Shown here: piece by piece, positions 1-7,099 of the stretch
How the letters are laid out: each line of letters begins with the position of its first letter
Numbering within the stretch: position 1 is the first letter of the stretch
Notes under the pieces: generated by a model
The model's database searches: none
Told to the model about the DNA's origin: nothing
What the model saw: only the letters and a program-made list of their open reading frames with translations
Assembly (NCBI GenBank): GCA_023387775.1
Contig: JAEWHN010000158.1
Location: 1 to 10,374 of the forward strand
Length of the DNA: 10,374 nt
Direction: 5' to 3'
From: Pseudomonadota bacterium
GTDB lineage: Bacteria > Pseudomonadota > Alphaproteobacteria > Rhizobiales > Rhizobiaceae
Translations under genes and position numbers: made by a program

Positions 1-649
1 TCTTGAGACGGGCCGCCAGAAAGGCCAGCAGGGCAAGCCCGGAGCAATTGTCATTGGCCATCGACGGGTGGCAGATGTGTGCCGACAGAAGGACTTCCCG
101 ATCCGTCTCTCCGGGCAGAACGCACTCGCCGTAAGTCAGGCTGCCTTGCTTGAGCTCTGAATCTATCTCGACCCGATATTCGGCGTCCGGCATCTCCTCC
201 AGCCGTTCATGAGCCATGCAGAAGCCCCAGTCCTCCGCGTAGTAGGACGTGCGATAGGGGATCGCCTGCGGCCGTTCCGGGAGCGTGTGAATGTGCTTCC
301 TGAGCTCGCTGAGGGGCAGAACTCCCTTGAAGGGAGCGCTGTAGTTCAGGACGTGCAGGTTTGAATCTGCGAAGTCGACAATCGTGCGCCCTTGCATGTC
401 CCTGATGCTGGCAGACCGGATGTTCCACTCCCTGGGCACCGTCCAGTCGAACACCTGCGTCCCGGACGGCACCTCATGGCGATCGAGCTCGATATGCTGC
501 GCCAGTATGTCCAGCGTCTTGCGCACGCCGTCGCCGGTGATGCTGCGGCAGATCGGAAAGATCTTTTCCGCCAAGGCGTAGATCTCATGGCCGATATCGT
601 CGCCGGCCGAAGGCTGCGCCGGATAGGGACCGGGACTTGCCTGATCCAT
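1..649 (-). CDS. DUF4910/DUF2172 M28-like putative aminopeptidase (3' part outside window)
   Basis: Only the N-terminal 216 codons are present; the gene reads from the ATG at 649-647 off the left edge with no stop. Near residues 24-37 the protein carries a segment reading ICRSITGDGVRKTL, which I recognise as typical of the DUF4910/DUF2172 aminopeptidase-like family found in surface-polysaccharide loci. Near the cut end it has the putative zinc site SAHICHPSMANDNCSG, where a His and an Asp would bind metal as in M28 peptidases. No signal peptide is visible, so a cytoplasmic location is likely. The start lies 4 bp past the stop codon of the upstream sugar epimerase, and its weak G-rich ribosome site sits inside that gene's end, so translation is probably coupled. 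Family membership is clear; the substrate is unknown. It may act on an amide or modified sugar rather than on a peptide, which is inference. Confidence 0.85.
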   Translation of the reverse strand, partial: MDQASPGPYPAQPSAGDDIGHEIYALAEKIFPICRSITGDGVRKTLDILAQHIELDRHEVPSGTQVFDWTVPREWNIRSASIRDMQGRTIVDFADSNLHVLNYSAPFKGVLPLSELRKHIHTLPERPQAIPYRTSYYAEDWGFCMAHERLEEMPDAEYRVEIDSELKQGSLTYGECVLPGETDREVLLSAHICHPSMANDNCSGLALLAFLAARLK

Positions 650-652
650 CCG

Positions 653-1711
653 CTAACCCGCCAGCGGTGCCAGCGCGGCCGGCTCCCGGGCCCGCAAGGA
701 ACGATCGATGATGCCGTCGGACATCAGTCGCCTGATCTGGGCGATGCGCTGGAAGCGCGGGCCTTCGAATTCCTCGAGCGTCAGGTTGGAGGCCATGTAA
801 GCAGCGTGGAGCTCTTCCGCGCCGGCGCGCGCGTCCCACTCTGCCCGGAAAGTTGGCAGGACCCTTGCGATCTTTTCGAAACTGACTCGGTAGGAACGCT
901 TGTCCGGCCCGGCGTCGGCGGCGAACTGCAACCGGCAGCCCGGGACGACTTCGGCCACGATCCTAGCGATGTCCCGAATCCTGTAGTTGTGCTCGGTCCG
1001 GCCGACGTTGAACGCCTCGTTGTGGACCTTTTCGCGCGGCGCCTCCAGGCCTGCGATGAAAGCGCGCGATATGTCCTCTATGTGAACGATCGGCCGCCAC
1101 GGGCTGCCATCGGACTTGAGCAGGATGACGCCCTCGGTGATGGCCCAGGCAACCAGATTGTTCAGGACGATGTCGCAGCGTAGCCTGGGCGACAGGCCAT
1201 AGGCGGTCGCCGGACGAAAGTAGGTCGGCGAAAAGTCGCCGTCGGCCAGCCTGGAGATGTCTCGCTCGGCCAGCACCTTCGACCATCCGTAGGGCGTCAC
1301 CGGGCTCAGGTCAGCCGTTTCATCGACCAGGCTGTCGCCGGCCGCTCCGTAGTTGCTGCACGACGATGCATAGAGGAACCGGCTGACGCCGGCGTCCCTT
1401 GCCGCCTGTGCGAAGCGCACGCTTGCCTTGTGGTTTATCTCGTAAGTCAGCTCAGGATCGAGATTTGAGAGCGGATCGTTGGAGAGCGCGGCCAGGTGGA
1501 TCACCGCGTCGAAGCCGCGAAGGTCTTGCGGGGTCACGTCGCGTATGTCCTTGCGGATACCGGGAACCGCCACCAAGCTGCCGCCCGCTTCAAGGCTGCA
1601 GCGCTGATAGAGGTCGCTGTCGTAGCCGACCACATCGTGGCCTGCCTTCAAGAGCATGCGCACCATAACCGAGCCGATGTAGCCGAGATGGCCTGTCACC
1701 AGAACTTTCAT
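653..1711 (-). CDS. NAD-dependent sugar-nucleotide epimerase/dehydratase (extended SDR)
   Basis: This 352-residue protein is an extended short-chain dehydrogenase. It has the NAD-binding TGHLGYIG at residues 6-13, an acidic residue ending beta-2 (Asp31 in GYDSD), a HLAALSNDP segment at 72-80, the catalytic-region SSCSNYG at 116-122 and the catalytic YGWSK (Tyr141, Lys145). Such enzymes change nucleotide-activated sugars (4-epimerisation, 4,6-dehydration or reduction) in the cytoplasm. The frame stays open 36 codons further upstream to 1819, but I chose the ATG at 1711 because the Rossmann strand begins right there and AGAGG lies about 8 nt ahead of it. The C-terminal part (EGPRFQRI) resembles a subgroup of polysaccharide-locus epimerases, but exact substrate cannot be read from sequence. 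It precedes the M28-like gene by 3 bp, so the two probably serve one sugar-modification step. Confidence 0.9.
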   Translation of the reverse strand: MKVLVTGHLGYIGSVMVRMLLKAGHDVVGYDSDLYQRCSLEAGGSLVAVPGIRKDIRDVTPQDLRGFDAVIHLAALSNDPLSNLDPELTYEINHKASVRFAQAARDAGVSRFLYASSCSNYGAAGDSLVDETADLSPVTPYGWSKVLAERDISRLADGDFSPTYFRPATAYGLSPRLRCDIVLNNLVAWAITEGVILLKSDGSPWRPIVHIEDISRAFIAGLEAPREKVHNEAFNVGRTEHNYRIRDIARIVAEVVPGCRLQFAADAGPDKRSYRVSFEKIARVLPTFRAEWDARAGAEELHAAYMASNLTLEEFEGPRFQRIAQIRRLMSDGIIDRSLRAREPAALAPLAG

Positions 1712-1909
1712 TGATTGCCTCTTCTGCGTGAGAGCGAAATCCCGGCTCGAGGCCGAGCTTCCACCGACGCTAGCCCGCGGTGAACGCGGCAGGCGAGAAC
1801 GACGAATGGCGGTAGGCACGCTCCATTTTCAATCCGCCGTTGGAGCGCGGCACGCCCAAAGGGGGGCGCAGGTTCGACAGTCTAAGCCATAGGAGGTAGG
1901 CGGCCCGGG

Positions 1910-1934
1910 TGCCGGCCGCATTCACAGGCCGGCA
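1910..1934 (-). terminator. Hairpin after the polymerase gene, possible terminator
   Basis: A perfect 8 bp inverted repeat, TGCCGGCC (1910-1917) and GGCCGGCA (1927-1934), with a 9 nt loop begins about 18 nt after the stop codon of the Wzy-like gene on the minus strand. There is no run of T after it, so intrinsic termination is uncertain; it could equally stabilise the 3' end. A second short palindrome (GGCAAGTCTTGCC on the minus strand) abuts it. The rest of the 1712-1952 spacer shows no convincing gene or promoter. Confidence 0.35.
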
Positions 1935-1952
1935 AGACTTGCCTGGCCCGCG

Positions 1953-3389
1953 CTAGATGCGCAACGGCAGCAGCAAGGAGGGCGGCGCCTGCCGCCAATG
2001 CCCGGCGGCGTCCCTGCTGCGGCGCGCCTGAACCCTGGCTGCCGCGACCACCGCAAATGCCACGAAGAAGCCTATGCCCGGGTCGGCGCTGCCGCTGGCC
2101 AGCGAGCCGGCCACCAGCCCCGCCAAGGCGCTGTTTCTTGCACTTGCCACCACGGCTTCGGTTTCGGGGGGCACCCAATTGCCCAGCCTTCCAAGCCCGC
2201 GTGCAGTGGCCGCCACCAGCGTTGCCATCAGGACGCTGCCCACCAGGCCCAGCTGCGAAAGCACGGCGATCAGCCAGCTCGAGGCCCGGGAACTGCCCAT
2301 GCCGACGCCAAGCCCACTGGTGTCGCCGAAAGATTGCAGGCTTTGCAAATTCCAATAGGTGCGCTCCTGCCCGGAAGAGGAACTCGCCTTGTTGATCAAG
2401 GTCTTGTCGATGAGGTCGAGGAACGGGTCCAGCGTTCCCGGCCGGTAGATGAACACGGCCAGAATTGCCAAGAAGGCCATGACCAGCAGGGCGATGAGCT
2501 GCAGCTCGGCGGCCTCGACACGGTCGGCCAGCATGGAGCGCATGATGTGGAAAGCCACGACGAGGCCGAGCAGCAGCAAACCGACATAGGCCGTCGAAGA
2601 GGTGGAAAGGACCAGGAGCAGAAGCAGCAAGAGGGAAAGCCACTTCGCGAAGCGGTTCTTGGTGCGGCGCCAGTAGGTGTAGCAGAATGCAAGGCAGGCA
2701 AGCGACGCCGCGCCGAAAGCCGACGCTTCCGAATAGGCGCCCGCTATGCGCGAGAATCCGGCTTCGTTGGCCTCCGTGAGCATCACGTAGCTGGCGGTGC
2801 GGATCGGCTTCAGCAGGTCCCCGGCTCCCCCGAGCTTGCCCAGAAGGTCGATCAGCCCCATTGCCGCGTGTAGCGTGGACCAGACGAAGAAGCCGCGGCG
2901 CACCTGGGCAATCCTGTCGCCATTTATCAGCAGCACGCAGAGCGCAACGGCGGTGAAACCGCCGAGGACGAAATAACCCGTCTGCGAGGTATTGCCGGAG
3001 ACGGGGGCGAGCGAGGCCTCCACCACGCCGAACCGGATCTTGGACTGTACGAAAACGATGGTTTGGCCGGCAAAGAAGCGCGGAAGAAGCCAGGCGCCGA
3101 CCACGGCATAGAGCATCAGGGCGGCCAGCACCCAGATCGGGCCGACGCTGCCGAGTACCCGGCCCAGATCACTCCACACATGCCGTCTCGTGGCAACCGC
3201 TGCCACCAGAAGGGCCGCAAACATCGTGTAGATCAGCGGCGAGGAGCCGCCCAGCGAGGTCAGCGTCATCATGGCGGTGGAGCCGAAAGCCAGTGAGGCC
3301 AGGAGCCCGACGATAAGGAAGCCGCGGCTGAAGTAGGCAAGAATGAGCACCCCAGCGCATATGAGCAGTCCGGCCGGGGAGGGCTCCAT
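1953..3389 (-). CDS. Wzy / O-antigen-ligase-like polysaccharide polymerase
   Basis: This 478-residue protein is mostly hydrophobic, with roughly ten to twelve membrane segments starting at the N-terminus (about residues 6-35) and ending near 425-450. A large polar loop lies at about 316-370, between the late helices; it contains an SSSSGQERTYW stretch (336-346) and a GLGVGMGSSR motif (359-368). Another conserved-looking segment, SRIAGAYSEASAFG, is at 213-226. Many helices plus a large late loop holding GxG and Arg are characteristic of Wzy polymerases and O-antigen/WaaL-type ligases in the inner membrane, which join lipid-linked oligosaccharides on the periplasmic side. Polymerase and ligase cannot be told apart here. 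The ATG at 3389 has GGAG about 11 nt upstream. Low sequence conservation is usual in this family, so the glycan made cannot be predicted. Confidence 0.8.
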   Translation of the reverse strand: MEPSPAGLLICAGVLILAYFSRGFLIVGLLASLAFGSTAMMTLTSLGGSSPLIYTMFAALLVAAVATRRHVWSDLGRVLGSVGPIWVLAALMLYAVVGAWLLPRFFAGQTIVFVQSKIRFGVVEASLAPVSGNTSQTGYFVLGGFTAVALCVLLINGDRIAQVRRGFFVWSTLHAAMGLIDLLGKLGGAGDLLKPIRTASYVMLTEANEAGFSRIAGAYSEASAFGAASLACLAFCYTYWRRTKNRFAKWLSLLLLLLLVLSTSSTAYVGLLLLGLVVAFHIMRSMLADRVEAAELQLIALLVMAFLAILAVFIYRPGTLDPFLDLIDKTLINKASSSSGQERTYWNLQSLQSFGDTSGLGVGMGSSRASSWLIAVLSQLGLVGSVLMATLVAATARGLGRLGNWVPPETEAVVASARNSALAGLVAGSLASGSADPGIGFFVAFAVVAAARVQARRSRDAAGHWRQAPPSLLLPLRI

Positions 3390-3526
3390 TCGGGGTCAGT
3401 CTCCGGCTTCGCGCCAGGGCGAAATGACCGCGATGTGTTCTGCAGCTTCTCTCATGCAGGCCGCCGAAGGTCCCTGGAGTTCGGTAGCCACCATTTGGGA
3501 AGCGGGCATGTGGCGCAAGCAGGCCA

Positions 3527-3541
3527 ATAGGCGTAGCCTAT
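3527..3541. promoter_or_regulatory. 15 bp palindrome, possible operator
   Basis: ATAGGC (3527-3532) and GCCTAT (3536-3541) form a perfect inverted repeat around a 3 nt centre, about 140 bp upstream of the polymerase start and 340 bp upstream of the phosphomannomutase start. The symmetry and AT-containing arms suit a dimeric regulator, but a single copy of this length can occur by chance. No regulator gene is present in the window. Confidence 0.25.
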
Positions 3542-3721
3542 CCCCTCGGCGGAACGGCCTGCTGCCCAAATTGGCGGGAACGCCAGCCCGGGCCGCCTCA
3601 TAGCAAGGAGGCGAATACCTCCCTTGGCGCGTTGACGGTCGGATGGCAGAGCGTCGAACATGGCATGGCTCGCGTGTATCCACCCACTCCACGCGGCCTG
3701 TCCGCCGATGTGCGACAGGTT

Positions 3722-3763
3722 GGGGAGCCGCTCCACCCCCGCCCCAAACCAGGGCGGCTCCCC
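3722..3763. other. 10 bp stem-loop in the phosphomannomutase leader
   Basis: GGGGAGCCGC (3722-3731) pairs perfectly with GCGGCTCCCC (3754-3763) across a 22 nt pyrimidine-rich loop. It ends about 115 nt before the phosphomannomutase start. No T-run follows on either strand. It could be a leader RNA structure or an end-of-transcript structure for something read into this spacer; the sequence does not decide. Confidence 0.35.
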
Positions 3764-3877
3764 GCATCCTGTTCGTGGCCCCACACTGAACAGAACGGGG
3801 CCGGGGCGCGGCAGGTCAGACAGAAAGCCCCACAGTCCAAGCTCTCGCATGTTCAATACTGGCTTCGAGTATCGCCC

Positions 3878-5344
3878 ATGAAGTTTGGCACAAGCGGATT
3901 GAGAGGTCTCGCGCAGGATCTGGAAGGGCCAGCAGCCCGGCGCTATGCAGCCGCCTTTGCCCGACACCTGCTGCAGAGCGGCATGGCCTCGACGGGAGAT
4001 GTCATCCTGCTTGGCCGGGATCTGCGCGCCTCCAGCCCGGAAATCGCCGGCAACTGCGCCGACGCCCTGGCGCGGATGGGATTTGCGGTCGCCGATTGCG
4101 GGGCCGTGCCCACACCGGCGCTGGCCCTCTGCGGCCTGAGCAGGAATGCCGCGTCGCTGATGGTGACCGGCTCCCACATCCCCGCAGACCGCAACGGCAT
4201 CAAGTTCTACCGGCCGGACGGCGAGATCGACAAGGCCGACGAAAGCGCGATCGGCGCGCTTGCGGAAGCCATGCGAGTTTCCGGCGAGATGGAAGGCGGC
4301 ATGCCGGCCAGCCCGCCCCGGCTCATTGATGCATCCTCCGAGTGTCTCGCGCTGTTCCTGGAGCGCAACAAGTCGCTTCTGCCGGCTCGAGCGCTGGCGG
4401 GGCTGAAGCTCGGGGTCTATCAGCACAGCACCGTCGCGCGCGACCTGCTGGTGGATGTGCTTGCCCATTATGGCGCCGATGTGCAGCCGCTGGGGCGAGC
4501 GGATAGCTTCGTGCCTGTCGACACGGAGGCAGTTTCGCCGGAAACGCTGGCCTCGCTGAGAGGATGGGCGCGCGCGCACGCGCTCGATGCGATCGTGTCG
4601 GCCGATGGCGACGGCGACCGGCCGCTCGTAGCCGACGAAAGCGGCAACCCGCTGCGCGGAGACTTGCTCGGGCTGGTGGCGGCGGAATTCCTGAAGGCGG
4701 AGACCATCGTGACCCCGGTGACCTCGAACTCCGGCATCGAAGCTGCGGGCGCCTTCGAGGTCGTCCGCACGCGGGTGGGATCGCCTTTCGTCATCGCCGG
4801 CATGGACGAGGCGGTCTCCGCGGGCAGGTCGCGGGTGATGGGGTTCGAAGCCAATGGCGGCGTGCTGACGGCTACCGATTTCGAGGCCAACGGCCGGACG
4901 CTTCGTGCTCTCCCGACGCGTGACAGCTTCTTGCCCATACTGGCAGTGCTTTCGCTGGCCGCAAGGCAGAAAAGGCCGCTTTCGCATATAGCCGCCAGCT
5001 ATCGCCTGCCGGTGGCGGCTGCGGATCGGATTGAGAATTTCCCGACGGAAACGAGTTCGGCGCTGATGGCGCATCTTCGCGCGTCCGACAGCAATCTGTC
5101 GGCCTTCCTCGCCCCCATCGGGCAAGTCCGTTCGAGCAGCGATATCGACGGCCTGCGTGTTACGCTGGCAGACGGCCGCATAATCCACCTGCGCCCGTCC
5201 GGCAACGCGCCGGAGATGCGGTGCTACGTGGAGGCGGAAACCGAAGCGAGCGCCGAGGCCCTGCTGCAAGCGGGGCTGGAGCGAATTCGCGCCTGGGCCG
5301 ACCGCCATGGCACCGCTGCCGCCAACGGGCCGCTGCGCGCCTGA
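3878..5344 (+). CDS. manB: Phosphomannomutase (alpha-D-phosphohexomutase family)
   Basis: This 488-residue cytoplasmic enzyme should interconvert mannose-6-phosphate and mannose-1-phosphate, feeding GDP-mannose synthesis with the convergent manC-type gene. The four family signatures are in order: FGTSGLRG at the N-terminus (3-10), the phosphoserine loop TGSHIP (97-102, Ser99), the Mg2+ loop DGDGDR (243-248), and the C-terminal phosphate-binding RPSGNAPEMR (439-448). The sugar-binding loop reads GFEANGG (322-328) rather than the GEMSGH seen in AlgC/CpsG-type enzymes, so this belongs to a different subgroup and specificity for mannose is likely but not certain. The frame remains open 82 codons upstream to 3632; I chose the ATG at 3878 because the family begins a few residues before FGTSGLRG. 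No clear Shine-Dalgarno sequence precedes that ATG, which is unusual here. Confidence 0.9.
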   Translation: MKFGTSGLRGLAQDLEGPAARRYAAAFARHLLQSGMASTGDVILLGRDLRASSPEIAGNCADALARMGFAVADCGAVPTPALALCGLSRNAASLMVTGSHIPADRNGIKFYRPDGEIDKADESAIGALAEAMRVSGEMEGGMPASPPRLIDASSECLALFLERNKSLLPARALAGLKLGVYQHSTVARDLLVDVLAHYGADVQPLGRADSFVPVDTEAVSPETLASLRGWARAHALDAIVSADGDGDRPLVADESGNPLRGDLLGLVAAEFLKAETIVTPVTSNSGIEAAGAFEVVRTRVGSPFVIAGMDEAVSAGRSRVMGFEANGGVLTATDFEANGRTLRALPTRDSFLPILAVLSLAARQKRPLSHIAASYRLPVAAADRIENFPTETSSALMAHLRASDSNLSAFLAPIGQVRSSSDIDGLRVTLADGRIIHLRPSGNAPEMRCYVEAETEASAEALLQAGLERIRAWADRHGTAAANGPLRA

Positions 5345-5367
5345 TACGCCGGCCCTGTGTTCCAGTT

Positions 5368-6774
5368 TCAGGAGCGGCCGTAGCGGTCCTCGAAGCGGAC
5401 GATGTCGTCTTCGCCGAGATAGGAACCGGACTGAACCTCGATCAGCTCGAGCGGGATCTTGCCCGGGTTTTCGAGCGCGTGGACCTCGCCCAGCGGAATG
5501 TAGGTGGACTGGTTCTCGGTCAGGAGCAGCACCTCGTCGCCCTTGTAGACCCTGGCGGTTCCGCGCACCACGATCCAGTGCTCGGCGCGGTGGTGGTGCA
5601 TCTGCACCGACAGCTTCGCCCCCGGCTTCACGGTGATGCGCTTGACCTGGTCGCGCTCGCCGAAATCGATCGAGTCATAGTGACCCCAGGGCCTGTAGAC
5701 CTCGCGATGGTTCAGGTGCTCGTGCCGGCCGTTCTTCTTGATGAGGTCGACTATGGACTTGACGTCCTGGACCTTGTCCTTGCGGGCGATGAGAACGGCG
5801 TCCTTGGTCTCGACGACCACGAGGTCCTCGATGCCCACCAGCGCCACGAGCCTTGACTCCGCCCGCACCAGATTGTTGGCGCTGTCGAGCGAGAGCACGT
5901 CGCCGCCAAATGCATTGCCGCTATCGTCACGGTCCTGCACTTCCCACAGGGCGGACCACGAGCCGATGTCGCTCCAGCGCGCCTTCAGCGGAACGACGGC
6001 GGCATGCGCCGTCTTTTCCATCACGGCATAGTCGACGGATTCCGAAGGGCAGGCCTCGAAGGCGCGCGCGTCGACCCGCACGAACTGCATGTCCGGCTTC
6101 AGGGCCCCGGCCGCCTTTTGGCAGGCGAGAAGGATGTCCGGCCGGAAGCGCTCGAGCTCTTCCAGGAAGCGGCTGGCCCGGAACAGGAAGATGCCGCTGT
6201 TCCAGTAATAGTCGCCCGACGCCAGGTAGCGCGCGGCGGTTTGCGCGTCCGGCTTCTCCGCGAAGCTGTCAACGGCAAAGCCGCCCTCGGCAAGCGCCGC
6301 GCCGCGCCTGATATAGCCATAGCCCGTCTCGGGCCGCTCCGGCACGACGCCGAAGGTGACGAGCCTGCCTTCCTGCGCCAGCGGCACGCCGGCGGCAATC
6401 GCCTCCTGGAACTGCGCCACATCGCGGATGAAGTGGTCGGCGGCCAGAACCAGCATCAGCGGGTCGTCGCCGTCGCGCCGGGCATAGAGGGCGGCAAGCG
6501 CGATAGCGGGCGCTGTATTGCGGGCGACGGGCTCCAGCAGCATCGTCAGGTCTTCCTGCCCGATCTGGCGCAACTGCTCGGCCACGAGAAACCTGTGCTC
6601 CTCGTTGCAGATCAGCAGCGGGGTGGTCGCCTCCATTCCTTCCAGCCGCATGACCGTTTCCTGAAGCAGGCTGCGTTCGCCGGTCAGCGCGTGGAACTGC
6701 TTGGGGTAGTGCTGACGGGAAAGGGGCCAAAGACGAGTGCCGGAACCGCCGGCCATGATCACGGGCAGGAACAT
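5368..6774 (-). CDS. manC: Mannose-1-phosphate guanylyltransferase / mannose-6-phosphate isomerase
   Basis: This 468-residue bifunctional type II PMI-GMP enzyme matches the family's usual length of about 470-480. The N-terminal nucleotidyltransferase has the pyrophosphorylase signature GGSGTRLWPLSR and PKQF (9-27), EPVARNTAPA (81-90), GYGYI (151-155), FAEKPD (171-176) and WNSGIF (191-196). The C-terminal cupin isomerase starts at about 357 with REVYRPWG and carries the metal and active-site stretch QMHHHRAEHW (391-400), His432 and a closing DRYGR. It would make mannose-6-phosphate from fructose-6-phosphate and GDP-mannose from mannose-1-phosphate plus GTP, with the phosphomannomutase supplying the middle step. 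The ATG at 6774 follows GAGGGGG by about 6 nt. It converges on manB with a 23 bp gap, instead of the usual same-strand arrangement. Confidence 0.96.
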   Translation of the reverse strand: MFLPVIMAGGSGTRLWPLSRQHYPKQFHALTGERSLLQETVMRLEGMEATTPLLICNEEHRFLVAEQLRQIGQEDLTMLLEPVARNTAPAIALAALYARRDGDDPLMLVLAADHFIRDVAQFQEAIAAGVPLAQEGRLVTFGVVPERPETGYGYIRRGAALAEGGFAVDSFAEKPDAQTAARYLASGDYYWNSGIFLFRASRFLEELERFRPDILLACQKAAGALKPDMQFVRVDARAFEACPSESVDYAVMEKTAHAAVVPLKARWSDIGSWSALWEVQDRDDSGNAFGGDVLSLDSANNLVRAESRLVALVGIEDLVVVETKDAVLIARKDKVQDVKSIVDLIKKNGRHEHLNHREVYRPWGHYDSIDFGERDQVKRITVKPGAKLSVQMHHHRAEHWIVVRGTARVYKGDEVLLLTENQSTYIPLGEVHALENPGKIPLELIEVQSGSYLGEDDIVRFEDRYGRS

Positions 6775-7099
6775 GAAAACCCCCTCGGGAATATCGAATG
6801 TGCGGCGCTAAATGGCTCTGCTCGGAAGCGAAGGCAGGCGGGTCGCGCTCCACCTCGGCAGCATTTTTCCAACATTTGCAATACTTATTCAAACTTGACC
6901 GGGATGGCCAATCGAATTTTCGCGCCGCGGCTGACTGCTCGTCGAGCCGTGAATGCGAGCGGCCGCCGAGCGAGCTCCGCATTCGCCACGATGCACGTAT
7001 CGCGGCGTTGCAGCGGGCGGAAGATGCCGCCATGCTGAACACCAGTGCGGCCGGGTGCCGAGTCGCGTCAGTGCCGCCAATGGAACGAGGATTTCCGAC
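6775..7099. promoter_or_regulatory. 325 bp divergent promoter region with AT-rich island
   Basis: This spacer separates the minus-strand manC from the plus-strand M24 peptidase. An AT-rich island at about 6862-6920 (for example TTTTTCCAACATTTGCAATA, 6864-6883) stands out against the GC-rich surroundings and is the most likely site for one or both promoters. I see no clean -35/-10 pair. At 6951-6984 there is a stem-loop: GAATGCG pairs with CGCATTC, extended inward by AGC/GCT with one bulged base, leaving a 13 nt loop. Open frames through the region look like by-products of high GC. Confidence 0.45.

Larger units (their letters stand above)
3390..3877. other. 488 bp non-coding divergent spacer with inverted repeats
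   Basis: This stretch lies between the minus-strand polymerase gene and the plus-strand phosphomannomutase gene and should hold both promoters. Open frames cross it on both strands, but they have mixed third-position composition, atypical residues (many Trp, Cys, Arg, Pro) and no motifs, so I call it non-coding. It holds a 15 bp palindrome (3527-3541), a 10 bp stem (3722-3731 with 3754-3763), and two interleaved 6 bp stems (3769-3774 with 3788-3793; 3777-3782 with 3797-3802). I could not place a convincing -35/-10 pair; TTGACG at 3632 lacks a good partner. Confidence 0.6.

Noticed and set aside
1712..1819. A 36-codon N-terminal extension of the sugar epimerase.
   Set aside because: The extension is Arg/Ser-rich, precedes the first Rossmann strand, and a good ribosome site lies directly before the internal ATG at 1711.
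3632..3637. TTGACG as a -35 element of a manB promoter.
   Set aside because: The best hexamer at 17-18 nt spacing (GAACAT) matches the -10 consensus at only about half its positions.
3396..3767. A 123-codon minus-strand frame ending just before the polymerase start, which would make it the first gene of that operon.
   Set aside because: Third codon positions are mixed rather than GC-biased, the product is rich in Arg, Pro, Trp and Cys, and there is no recognisable domain. The position next to the polymerase is the only support.
3452..5308. A 618-codon minus-strand open frame antisense to the phosphomannomutase.
   Set aside because: The opposite strand holds all four phosphohexomutase signatures. 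The antisense product has low-complexity Arg/His/Gln composition and no recognisable motif.
5221..5856. A 211-codon plus-strand frame over the manB end and the manC cupin domain.
   Set aside because: It overlaps conserved C-terminal motifs of both genes and its Asp/Val/Leu-rich product is a typical shadow of the antisense strand.
6004..7038. A 344-codon plus-strand frame antisense to manC.
   Set aside because: It is the complement of a strongly conserved enzyme and shows no motif of its own.
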